Shown: piece after piece, positions 57,049 through 64,000 of the stretch
How positions within the stretch are numbered: the stretch's first letter is position 1
Layout of the letters: the number at the start of each line of letters is the position of its first letter
Assembly: GCF_012927185.1 (NCBI RefSeq)
Contig: NZ_JABBGB010000002.1
Location: 1,054,001 to 1,118,000 of the forward strand
Reading direction: 5' to 3'
DNA from: Pseudoflavitalea sp. G-6-1-2
Lineage (GTDB): Bacteria; Bacteroidota; Bacteroidia; Chitinophagales; Chitinophagaceae
DNA length: 64,000 bases
Notes under the pieces: model-generated
Databases searched by the model: none
Told to the model about the DNA's origin: nothing
Seen by the model: only the letters and a program-made list of their open reading frames with translations
Program-made: the position numbers and the translations under genes

Positions 57049-57210
57049 ATTAATTCTATAATTCAATAGCTAAAACCTATCAGGGAATTTTTCGGACAGG
57101 CTATGAAAATGGCTTGTCCGATACGGATGGGAGAAGGGCAATCAGCAGTTGATCCTGCTCATTCAAATATAGGCAGAATCTCATTTTTATGCATTAATTC
57201 TTTGCGGTTG

Positions 57211-57876
57211 TTAATCGCTGTCGCAGAGTCTGGAAGTAGTTTTCAACTGTCCGTTTTCCCATTGACTGATTACAGTGCATTTGGCTGGAGGCAGGTCATG
57301 CCCAAGCGCTTTCAGTGTAATTGAAATGATGGATTTGGTAGCTGCATCGGCGCTCATATCGCCCATGTCGCGAAAAACAGGCTGCTCTGTTAATTGTTTT
57401 GTTTTCGGATCGATGGTGAACAACAGCCCGTATCCTAATCCGTTTTCGCTTACCATGGCTTCCTGCAGGTAAATATCGCGCTGCCCATCGAAATTGAAAT
57501 CCTGGAATACAGCATTAACAGGTCTGCTTCCGCCAGGCAGGTTGGAGATGCTGTCTTTCAACATCCATTTACCGTTTAAAAATCTGTACCACCGAACCGA
57601 TGCTGTACTGTCGTTGGTGTTGTAGAAAACAAAAGCCGTGCGAACTGTGTCGAGCGACTGTGTTGCATGAAAATAAACGAAGGGAGCGCCTGATGAATAC
57701 ACCCGTTCAGCATCGTCCGTTGATTTATTGAGCTGAGTATCGATTAATGCAACATTGAAATATCCATTGTTTGCAAATATTGTTTGCTTATCGGACTGCT
57801 GGTTATTGCAGGAAATGCAGACAGCAAAAGCGAACAGCATGAATAGTATGCCAGAATTCAATAATCGGATACGCAT
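57211..57876 (-). CDS. hypothetical lipoprotein with FG-GAP-like motif
   Basis: The 221-residue protein has a lipoprotein signal (LFAFAVCISCNNQQSD). The sequence QDFNFDGQRDIYLQEAMVSE contains the D-x-N-x-D-G-x-x-D calcium-binding turn of VCBS/FG-GAP repeats. The family resembles XAC2610-type secreted proteins of unknown function. It stands alone near katG. Confidence 0.65.
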   Translation of the reverse strand: MRIRLLNSGILFMLFAFAVCISCNNQQSDKQTIFANNGYFNVALIDTQLNKSTDDAERVYSSGAPFVYFHATQSLDTVRTAFVFYNTNDSTASVRWYRFLNGKWMLKDSISNLPGGSRPVNAVFQDFNFDGQRDIYLQEAMVSENGLGYGLLFTIDPKTKQLTEQPVFRDMGDMSADAATKSIISITLKALGHDLPPAKCTVISQWENGQLKTTSRLCDSD

Positions 57877-57952
57877 AGGTTTGTTTTTTTCTCAGATTCA
57901 GCAAACGGGCTGAGTCCATACAATTTCGATAAGGTTTTTCATTTGGCCAAAA

Positions 57953-57988
57953 GAGAGAAAGCAGGGAATCACTATCCCCTGCTTTCTC
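57953..57988 (-). terminator. terminator of the secreted LamG-like gene
   Basis: GAGAAAGCAGGG pairs with CCCCTGCTTTCTC around a nine-base loop, downstream of the gene that stops at 58012. Confidence 0.75.
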
Positions 57989-58011
57989 AGACATATAATA
58001 AAAACATTGAA

Positions 58012-58851
58012 TTACAATACTGTCATCTTAAAATTCGACACCAGGTAATTTGCCGGATTACTGAAATCTGCATAGAACTTGAAAGTGCTGTAAGTGCGCT
58101 TTGCTTCAAATGCCTTATTGATATCGAGCGTTTTTTCGTCGCCGATGAACATCTCCAAACGCTCACCACGCTTGCGTATAGCGATATGATTTATTTTTCC
58201 TCCTTCATTGAATGTGCTGCTGCTGACATTGCTGCTGAGATTCTGCGCTTTGCTATCCACATACACAGAACCACCGCCATATACTCTCACCTGCACGTAT
58301 GGATTGCCGGGATACATATCGAAGTTTCCGTTGAGGGCATCTTCAAAATCAAGGTGAAACTGGTGATTGCTGCTGGTGTTATTGGCAATGATGAGGTCGA
58401 ACTCGATGGTGAAATCTTTTGGCATTCCACCTTTAATTTTCGGGATGTACATGCCATCGGAAGAGAGAGCGAACCATTTGCCGGGGATCTCATCCAGTGA
58501 CACTACCTGCCCGCTGGTATTGGTTTTCCATTGTGCAGGAAACTTGCCGACAGGTGTATTGCTGAAGTTATCTGCAAAAAGGATGGAGTCGCCCGCTGCA
58601 AAATCATTTACAGTACGGATGGTAAGTTTAGCGGAGCCGGAAGCTGCGGGAGCATTGCCGGTACCGGCTTTCGGAGCAGCAGAATCAGTCGCTTTTTTAT
58701 CCTTCTTTTTGAAGAGGCCTCCTACTTTTCCGATAGTGTTGCTAACCTTCTCTGCTGTGTTTTCAACCTGACCAACTGTTTGTGCATTCAGCAAAACCGG
58801 AGATGCACTGAGCAGTGTGATCAGGGTTAGGTTCATAACCTTCCTGTTCAT
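58012..58851 (-). CDS. secreted concanavalin-like beta-sandwich protein
   Basis: The start at 58851 gives a signal peptide (MNLTLITLLSASPVLLNAQT). The middle contains a Lys/Ala/Gly linker. The beta part (GDSILFADNFSNTPVGKFPA, FTIEFDLIIANNTSSNHQFH, RGERLEMFIGDEKTLDINKA) resembles the LamG/concanavalin-like module that usually precedes OmpA domains in Bacteroidota. Here no OmpA domain follows, so the protein ends after the sandwich. The role is unknown; surface glycan binding is one possibility. Confidence 0.65.
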   Translation of the reverse strand: MNRKVMNLTLITLLSASPVLLNAQTVGQVENTAEKVSNTIGKVGGLFKKKDKKATDSAAPKAGTGNAPAASGSAKLTIRTVNDFAAGDSILFADNFSNTPVGKFPAQWKTNTSGQVVSLDEIPGKWFALSSDGMYIPKIKGGMPKDFTIEFDLIIANNTSSNHQFHLDFEDALNGNFDMYPGNPYVQVRVYGGGSVYVDSKAQNLSSNVSSSTFNEGGKINHIAIRKRGERLEMFIGDEKTLDINKAFEAKRTYSTFKFYADFSNPANYLVSNFKMTVL

Positions 58852-58934
58852 GGGTGTTGATTTTTGGTACGCAAATTTAACCCATTGGTAGTTAATCACC
58901 GTAAAAGTGGATAAGTCTGATTGTTACCAAAACA

Positions 58935-59684
58935 TTATCCGGCAGTAACACCACCGTCCACCGGAATGGCTGCACCTGTTATGAAACGAGCTCCATCAGA
59001 TGCGAGAAAGGCCACAGCAGGCAGAATATCTTCCACCCGGGATACCTTTCCCATGGGCATGCCGGCAGCGATCTTTTCGTAAAGACCGGGCGTTTTATCG
59101 ATCTTCTCCAGCCATTGTTCCGTGGCCATGGCGCTGATGATAAGCGCATTTACCCTGATGCCGTTTCGAGCCTGCTCCAGTGCAGCGGCTTTGGTTAAAC
59201 CTACCACTCCATGTTTAGCTGCCACGTACGCTGCAATGCCCTGCCCTACTCCTTTTACACCTGCTGTACTGGCGGTATTGATGATGCTGCCTCCGTTCTG
59301 CTGCATCGCAAGAATCTGATACTTCATTGCATTGAATACACCGGTGAGGTTCAGCTGAATATTGTCCATGAACTGAGCACTGCTCATTTTCTCGAGCGGA
59401 CCGAAATATAAATTGGCTCCTGCATTATTGAAAGCAGCATCGAGCCTGCCATATCGTTCGATGGTTTGCTGAACCAATAATTCCATCTGATCTTCCTGCG
59501 TTACGTCGGCCTGCACGTACAAGGCCTCGCCACCCGCTTCTCTGATGCTGGTTTCAATGGCTTTGCCTTCTGCTGAACGTCTGCCGCAGAATACTACCTG
59601 GTAGCCATCAGCAGCAAATGAACGGGCTGCGGCGGCACCTAATCCGGATGTACCACCTGTGATGAGCATTACTTTATTGGACAT
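58935..59684 (-). CDS. SDR family oxidoreductase
   Basis: The start at 59684 (MSNKVMLITGGTSGLGAAAA) is preferred because it fits the N-terminal Rossmann strand. The 249-residue classical SDR has TGGTSGLG, the NNAG motif (AFNNAGANLYFG), catalytic Ser in GSIINTASTAG and YVAAKHGVVGLTKA (Tyr-x-x-x-Lys), ending with GAAIPVDGGVTAG. It oxidises or reduces an alcohol/ketone with NAD(P). Two palindromic sites are upstream without a regulator gene next door. Confidence 0.93.
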   Translation of the reverse strand: MSNKVMLITGGTSGLGAAAARSFAADGYQVVFCGRRSAEGKAIETSIREAGGEALYVQADVTQEDQMELLVQQTIERYGRLDAAFNNAGANLYFGPLEKMSSAQFMDNIQLNLTGVFNAMKYQILAMQQNGGSIINTASTAGVKGVGQGIAAYVAAKHGVVGLTKAAALEQARNGIRVNALIISAMATEQWLEKIDKTPGLYEKIAAGMPMGKVSRVEDILPAVAFLASDGARFITGAAIPVDGGVTAG

Positions 59685-59735
59685 ATGCAAATTTTTAGTG
59701 CGTTGATGAATGAAAGCTTTACTGCCTGCACATCT

Positions 59736-59752
59736 GGTTTGCATTACAAACC
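59736..59752. promoter_or_regulatory. palindrome 1 upstream of the SDR gene
   Basis: GGTTTGCATTACAAACC is a perfect 6-bp inverted repeat around CATTA, 51 bp from the SDR start. It is a likely operator. Confidence 0.55.
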
Positions 59753-59812
59753 AAATATGCAAAAGAAAAGACACTTGCGTGTCTGCATTTTCTCATCAAC
59801 AAAGTAAACCTA

Positions 59813-59827
59813 GTTTGCAGTACAAAC
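59813..59827. promoter_or_regulatory. palindrome 2 upstream of the SDR gene
   Basis: GTTTGCAGTACAAAC repeats the first site (GTTTG-N5-CAAAC) with centres 76 bp apart. Both share the right flank CAAAT. Another short inverted repeat GACAC/GTGTC lies between them (59770-59783). Confidence 0.5.
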
Positions 59828-59853
59828 CAAATTATTTTTGTTGCTGGTCTGAA

Positions 59854-61290
59854 TCATTCAACTGTTACATTCTTATCGGTGGATACAAGTTTCTTGTACG
59901 GATTGGTGAGAAACATATCCAGAAAATCGGTATCGCCGGATCTTACTCCCGGCACATGGCCCCGGTTCCTGAAGATCAGGCTCTGCGCATTCGGCATGGT
60001 CTGTTGAATCAACCGGTTATAGAAAGGCGGACACATGGGATCGATCTCTCCTGCAACTATCAATGCAGGTATTTGGGAGATCAGCGGCAATTTGGCGGAA
60101 GCCGCTTCCGGCTTCACTTTCCAGCAATCACATATCGGATGATCTACATTATTGAAAGCATACCCTGCAAACCAGGGAAGAACCCGGCTCTGCTGTTTCA
60201 CCAATGCCCGGTTGGAATAAGCTATCTGTCCGGCACAGTAAACAGACAATCGCATTCCATAACTCAGCCCTCTGTCCCCTTCGTATAATTCATCGATTGT
60301 TTCCTGTACGTATCGCTGGTGGTTGCCATTGATGATTTGAAGCATAACAGCCGGCAAATCTTTTACCTGCCTTGCATCGAGTCGGTTGATGATGGCATCC
60401 AGCAACTCCTGTTTGGAATAATGCACAGTGAAGCCCGCATCGTTCGCATGCTGATACTTCATACTAAACTCCTTCCCGGTAATGTCCGAAAAATACCTGT
60501 GGAATTTTTCGCGAAGTCCATTGTATGCAGAACTTGCTACAGAATCAATTTCGCAATTGCTGAATACTTTATCGAGCGCAGTATTCATGGTATTCAGTCC
60601 ATGCTCTTCGTAGTTCGTATTCTGCGGAAGCGGTGAATTCAGTATCAGCATCTTCACAGCTTCAGGATGATTTTTCGCTACCGTCATCATAAGTCCTCCG
60701 CTGTACGACATTCCTACGAGGGTCAGGGAATCCAGTCCCAGCGCGATCCGCAGATCGTTGATATCCGCAGCGCTTTCTTTTGTATTGTAGGATGATAAAT
60801 CAATTCCCTTCGCAACAAGCCGCTTTCTGCATTTGGTGAGTGCATCGATGCGCATGCTGTCTATCGGCAAATGTTCTTTGTATGCGCGGAGTATGGCAGG
60901 CGTTACTTCTTCACAATCCAAACAGGGAATGGAGTTCTTTGTGCCCCGCTGATCGAAGAAAATAAAGCCGCCATATTTTGTAAATCCCGAATTGGCGGGT
61001 ATATGTTTGAAGTTATTGATAGTGCTGTATCCTGGGCCGCCAGTAGACATCAGCGTAACATTCCTCACCGGATCGGCAGTTGGTTTCCGTACAAACAGAA
61101 AAGCAATTTTGATCTGCTTTCCATTTGGTTTCTCTCTGTTCTCAGGCACCACCAGATAACCACATCGCGTGATGAGTCCTGAATCTGCACTGATCTTACA
61201 CGGGCCTGGTTCTATTCTCGCTGTATAGGATTGTGAGATCGACTGCTGCGTTATAAAAGCAATGATGGCTGTCAGCAATACCATTTTCAT
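59854..61290 (-). CDS. secreted alpha/beta hydrolase of the TAP (S33) type
   Basis: The 478-residue protein has a signal peptide (AIIAFITQQSISQSYTARIE). The hydrolase core has MSTGGPGYSTINNFK (oxyanion), FFDQRGTKNSIPCLDCEE and the nucleophile elbow LTLVGMSYSGGLMMTVAKNH (G-x-S-x-G). The C-terminal TAP-like part has IPALIVAGEIDPMCPPFYNR (catalytic Asp) and a His near RNRGHVPG. Members cleave tripeptides or esters in the periplasm. The AraC regulator gene ends 75 bp upstream on the same strand. Confidence 0.88.
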   Translation of the reverse strand: MKMVLLTAIIAFITQQSISQSYTARIEPGPCKISADSGLITRCGYLVVPENREKPNGKQIKIAFLFVRKPTADPVRNVTLMSTGGPGYSTINNFKHIPANSGFTKYGGFIFFDQRGTKNSIPCLDCEEVTPAILRAYKEHLPIDSMRIDALTKCRKRLVAKGIDLSSYNTKESAADINDLRIALGLDSLTLVGMSYSGGLMMTVAKNHPEAVKMLILNSPLPQNTNYEEHGLNTMNTALDKVFSNCEIDSVASSAYNGLREKFHRYFSDITGKEFSMKYQHANDAGFTVHYSKQELLDAIINRLDARQVKDLPAVMLQIINGNHQRYVQETIDELYEGDRGLSYGMRLSVYCAGQIAYSNRALVKQQSRVLPWFAGYAFNNVDHPICDCWKVKPEAASAKLPLISQIPALIVAGEIDPMCPPFYNRLIQQTMPNAQSLIFRNRGHVPGVRSGDTDFLDMFLTNPYKKLVSTDKNVTVE

Positions 61291-61364
61291 GACTCAATAA
61301 TTTTATACGAAAATAGCCGGCGGTACGGCAATCAAAAAGTAAAAATCGGACAAAATGAATTGGC

Positions 61365-62183
61365 TCATGTAGCATGTTCAACGCCGCTATTCAGCTTTGA
61401 TCCGGTAAGCCTCCGCACATCTTTATAAAAATGGCTGCGATCGTAATAGCCGAATTCAGTGGCTTCAAAACCAGACGGATCCTTCACCCATGAAGTGAGC
61501 GCAGTTCTCGCTCTGGCAAAACTGAAGTAAGTTTTCGGGTTCACCCCTACTGCATCGTTGAAATACCTGTAGAGCGATTTTTCGGTAATGCAGAGCTGCT
61601 TTGCCAAACCGGCATTACCGGCAGACCAATTGCCTGATTCAACAATTCTGATGGCTTCAGTCACATACTTCAATTGATGATTTCCGGATCGCTGTGCTTC
61701 CATCTTATCTACAAAGTACTGCTCCAGCAATCTTATTCTGTCATCGAGACCTGCACTGCGTTTCAGCTTTTTGATCAGCGGAGCAGGAATGAAATGGGTA
61801 ACAGGCAGCACATGGCTGCCAATCAGGGACTGACTGATACCGAAAACAGATTCGAACCCACCGGGATTGAATTTTATGGTGAAGATATTATCGGTAGGCA
61901 GATTTGTTCTCTCTACTATTTCATTGCGAAGCAGAATGATGTCTCCGTTGGATGGTATTTCATAATGCTCATTGCCATTCTGCAATAAGTAAGGAGTTCC
62001 GAGATTGATCCAGATGGTGGGCGTAAAACTGGGGAAGAGTTTTACAGTGAACACTTCCGTACCGATATGCCTGAACATGGAATCCTGCGAGGTTTCAGAG
62101 AAAAACTCTATCAACCCGGCAAGTTCATCGGAAGGTCTCCGGAACAGGTACAATTTTCGGATATCATGATAGATCTCGGTCAT
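61365..62183 (-). CDS. AraC family transcriptional regulator
   Basis: The 272-residue protein has an N-terminal cupin-like sensing part (FRHIGTEVFTVKLFPSFTPT, EIPSNGDIILLRNEIVERTN). The C-terminal HTH has LAKQLCITEKSLYRYFNDAV and FGYYDRSHFYKDVRRLTGSK. The layout fits DUF6597-type AraC regulators. It may regulate the hydrolase downstream, which lies on the same strand. Confidence 0.87.
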   Translation of the reverse strand: MTEIYHDIRKLYLFRRPSDELAGLIEFFSETSQDSMFRHIGTEVFTVKLFPSFTPTIWINLGTPYLLQNGNEHYEIPSNGDIILLRNEIVERTNLPTDNIFTIKFNPGGFESVFGISQSLIGSHVLPVTHFIPAPLIKKLKRSAGLDDRIRLLEQYFVDKMEAQRSGNHQLKYVTEAIRIVESGNWSAGNAGLAKQLCITEKSLYRYFNDAVGVNPKTYFSFARARTALTSWVKDPSGFEATEFGYYDRSHFYKDVRRLTGSKLNSGVEHAT

Positions 62184-62222
62184 GGGTTCTTAAAGATAAG
62201 CCGGCGCTTCGTGCAATCATAA

Positions 62223-62576
62223 TTATTGAGGAAGTAAACTGATCGCTTTCTTCAGAATTGCATTGATGGTCTTCACCGGGAGGTCTTTCTCCGGATCGAT
62301 GAGGAGTATTTTCATGCGCGACCGGCTCTCCTGCAGCAAGGCAGGGTGCTCCATTTTATTGCCATCGATGATGCCGATATAAGGCTGCTTCAGTTTTTTA
62401 TGCACCCAGAGATAACAAAAACGTTTGCCTTTGAAACAATAGGTGGGCATACCATAACTCCATATGGCAGTAACAGATACGTGCTGTTGCAGAATAATGC
62501 TGCGCAGCGCCAGAAGGCAGCTCTTTGCAGGTTCTTCCTGATTCAGAAAGTAATCGTCCATTGCATTTCCGGTCAT
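62223..62576 (-). CDS. DUF1801 family protein
   Basis: The start at 62576 (MTGNAMDDYFLNQEEPAKSC) is preferred; a second ATG lies 15 bp later and a far longer frame opens at 62759. The 117-residue protein has LRSIILQQHVSVTAIWSYGM, PTYCFKGKRFCYLWVHKKLK and YIGIIDGNKMEHPALLQESR, typical of DUF1801 (YdhG-like) proteins. The biochemical role is unknown; a homologue binds iron-containing partners in Bacillus (frataxin-like). Confidence 0.75.
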   Translation of the reverse strand: MTGNAMDDYFLNQEEPAKSCLLALRSIILQQHVSVTAIWSYGMPTYCFKGKRFCYLWVHKKLKQPYIGIIDGNKMEHPALLQESRSRMKILLIDPEKDLPVKTINAILKKAISLLPQ

Positions 62577-62608
62577 ACTGTGAATATACTGCTTTGCGGA
62601 AAAAGGCA

Positions 62609-62941
62609 TTGGAACTGGCACAGGATTTATGTGGCTCTCTATGTAAATTTTCTTCCCATGACCATACCTCCGGTAGTTCAAAACTTCTTTTCTTTTTATT
62701 CTCCCTCGCGCTTCATTGGATATTCGGATGGCTTGCCTTTGTTTCAGAGCAGCAGGCACACCATCAGCCCATAGTGGTAAACGATTACCTTATTCTGATG
62801 ATGCGCGATACCATGGAGAACTGGCAATCGGAATTTCTGCAATTGATCTGGCAGGTAGCGGGGCTCGCTTTTCTGCTCTTTCTCGGCTCTCCCCAATCGA
62901 AGGAAGGGGGACGAGTTTCATCCACCGCCATGAGTAAATAG
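62609..62941 (+). CDS. DUF6766-like membrane protein, start unclear
   Basis: The protein part from about 62680 reads LLFFLFSLALHWIFGWLAF then a hydrophilic loop and DTMENWQSEFLQLIWQVAGL. This matches DUF6766 proteins (two helices around a MENW.SEFLQ motif) as I recall them. No ATG lies in frame before the first helix; TTG at 62609 is a candidate. The 5' part overlaps the DUF1801 gene on the other strand. It may be a truncated gene or use a rare start. Confidence 0.45.
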   Translation: MELAQDLCGSLCKFSSHDHTSGSSKLLFFLFSLALHWIFGWLAFVSEQQAHHQPIVVNDYLILMMRDTMENWQSEFLQLIWQVAGLAFLLFLGSPQSKEGGRVSSTAMSK

Positions 62942-63076
62942 TTCTACCAACACTGCATAACAACCGCCTCATTTACTGCAATGCCATTGCATCATTCCAC
63001 AAACTCCCCAGGCACAAGCTTTGAAGCAATAGTACAAAACGCATGCTTTTTTACTTACACTATAAACTTTACAATT

Positions 63077-64000
63077 ATGGCAACAAGGAGAGACAACCGA
63101 AGACAAGGTTCCAGCAGCCGCTCCGGTTATGGACGCGGATCTGAACAAGGGTATCAACAAGGCAACCGCGGACGCTACGAAGATTATGATGAGGACATCG
63201 ACATCGAAGACGAGTATGATGAAGATTATGACGATGAGGAAGATGAAGACGACAACAACAGAGGACAAATTTACGGCAGGTACGGACAGGAAGACGAAGA
63301 AGATGAGTATGATGATGAATACGACGATGATGATGACGAAGAAGACGACTACGGCCACAGGCATATGAGCTATTACGATGAGGACGAAGAGGAAGACGAT
63401 TATGACGAAGACGAGGATGAGGACGATGAGGAAGACCGCGGATCATACCAGGGTCGCAGCCGCCGCAGTCGTCAGGGCTTTGGTGGCATGAGCAGAGAAC
63501 GTGTGCGTAGTATTGCAGCAAAAGGCGGCCGCAACTCTCATCGCAGCAATGGCAGAAGAAGCAATCAGGATGATGATCGCCGCGGAACTCGCTCGCGTAG
63601 TCGATCAGAAGGTTATAGCCGTTCGGAAAGCAATGGTCGCTCCGGCAGCAATTATCGTTCACAGAATGGAAGCCGTTCGCAAAATGAAGGTCGCTCACAA
63701 GGTGGAAGCCGTTCACAAAACGGTAACCGTTCAGGAAGCAGCAATCGTTCAGGAGGCCGTGGCAACAATTCACAACGCAGAAATTCCGACGGCACATTCC
63801 GCAGTTCATCTTCCCGCAGTTCATCCAATGGTTCATCAAATGGCAGACGTTCTTCCGGCGGCAATCGTGGCGGATCTTCATCAACCACATCGCGCAGCCG
63901 CAATACCGGTTCTACCAGAACCAATTCAACAGGCAGCAGAAGCAATAGCTCCGGAGGCCGCAGAAAAACATCCGGCAGCTCTACATCAAGAAGAAAGAGC
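63077..64000 (+). CDS. disordered polyampholyte with KGG motif, 3' end outside window
   Basis: From ATG 63077 the frame stays open for 308 codons to the edge, so the gene continues. Residues 1-33 are basic and Gln/Gly-rich. Residues ~34-120 are almost all Asp, Glu and Tyr (e.g. EDYDEDIDIEDEYDEDYDDE). From ~121 on the sequence is Arg/Ser/Asn/Gly-rich (SRSQNGNRSGSSNRSGGRGN). In between, GFGGMSRERVRSIAAKGGRN (134-153) is a KGG motif, seen in stress-induced bacterial acidophilic-repeat proteins. No signal peptide or helix for membranes is present. It should be largely disordered; a nucleic-acid or stress role is inferred. Confidence 0.7.
   Translation, partial: MATRRDNRRQGSSSRSGYGRGSEQGYQQGNRGRYEDYDEDIDIEDEYDEDYDDEEDEDDNNRGQIYGRYGQEDEEDEYDDEYDDDDDEEDDYGHRHMSYYDEDEEEDDYDEDEDEDDEEDRGSYQGRSRRSRQGFGGMSRERVRSIAAKGGRNSHRSNGRRSNQDDDRRGTRSRSRSEGYSRSESNGRSGSNYRSQNGSRSQNEGRSQGGSRSQNGNRSGSSNRSGGRGNNSQRRNSDGTFRSSSSRSSSNGSSNGRRSSGGNRGGSSSTTSRSRNTGSTRTNSTGSRSNSSGGRRKTSGSSTSRRKS

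Noticed and set aside
63075-63890. Minus-strand frame of 271 codons, Cys/His/Asn-rich, opposite the KGG gene
   Set aside because: Composition results from reading Asp/Glu/Arg/Ser codons backwards; the plus frame has a KGG motif and a proper start.

Overview
The window reads as a chromosomal segment of a Bacteroidota species, most likely of the family Chitinophagaceae. The evidence is two TonB-dependent uptake loci (one SusC/SusD, one FecI/FecR-linked), many short lipoproteins with a Cys right after a hydrophobic leader, a giant surface protein with a type IX secretion sorting domain, a Bacteroidota-type -7 box (TAnnTTTG), and many small HxlR/SRPBCC/NmrA/DUF genes typical of soil Chitinophagaceae. 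Species cannot be fixed from sequence alone. No transposase, integrase, phage gene, rRNA operon or CRISPR array was seen, so this looks like ordinary but gene-rich chromosome with a few decayed genes.

Layout. 1-2.2 kb: end of a YARHG-domain protein and an MDR-type reductase. 2.4-9.3 kb: an ECF sigma factor, a FecR anti-sigma factor, a TonB receptor with an N-terminal signalling (STN) domain and two related lipoproteins, closed by a strong terminator. 9.6-16.1 kb: a second uptake operon of SusC, SusD, a fasciclin lipoprotein and a DUF5007-like lipoprotein. 16-22 kb: bestrophin channel, secreted serine hydrolase, FKBP isomerase, Sel1-repeat lipoprotein and a frameshifted oxidoreductase remnant. 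22.4-26.6 kb: a 1406-residue beta-helix/MBG-repeat adhesin with a T9SS tail. 27-30 kb: tRNA-Val, a GSDH-type dehydrogenase, a PepSY membrane protein and a tiny lipoprotein. 30.3-35.7 kb: parC, a DUF1835 gene and parE. 36-49 kb: a tandem ABC ATPase and many small stress or xenobiotic genes with two HxlR regulators, an Old Yellow Enzyme/RidA pair, two tRNA-Lys genes, a methyltransferase and a DHA2-type efflux pump. 49.6-62.9 kb: a third HxlR/NmrA pair, secreted EthD and NIPSNAP proteins, katG, an SDR, a TAP-like hydrolase and an AraC regulator. The right edge holds the 5' part of a gene for a very acidic/basic disordered protein with a KGG motif.

How parts work together. The FecI-FecR-STN receptor set is expected to sense its substrate at the outer membrane and switch on its own transport. 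The right half is rich in electrophile and redox functions (MDR reductase, OYE, RidA, NmrA proteins, SDR, KatG, tautomerase) under small one-component regulators. A perfect 14-bp palindrome occurs upstream of both one HxlR gene and the OYE gene 5 kb away, suggesting they form one regulon. Other palindromes mark the SDR, katG and the third HxlR/NmrA pair.

The items that most deserve a second look are the disordered KGG protein, the shared HxlR palindrome, the exact 252-bp tandem repeats of the adhesin, the SDR operators without a neighbouring regulator, exported versions of RidA/EthD/NIPSNAP, and a leader with an Ile-rich mini-ORF in front of an acetyltransferase.
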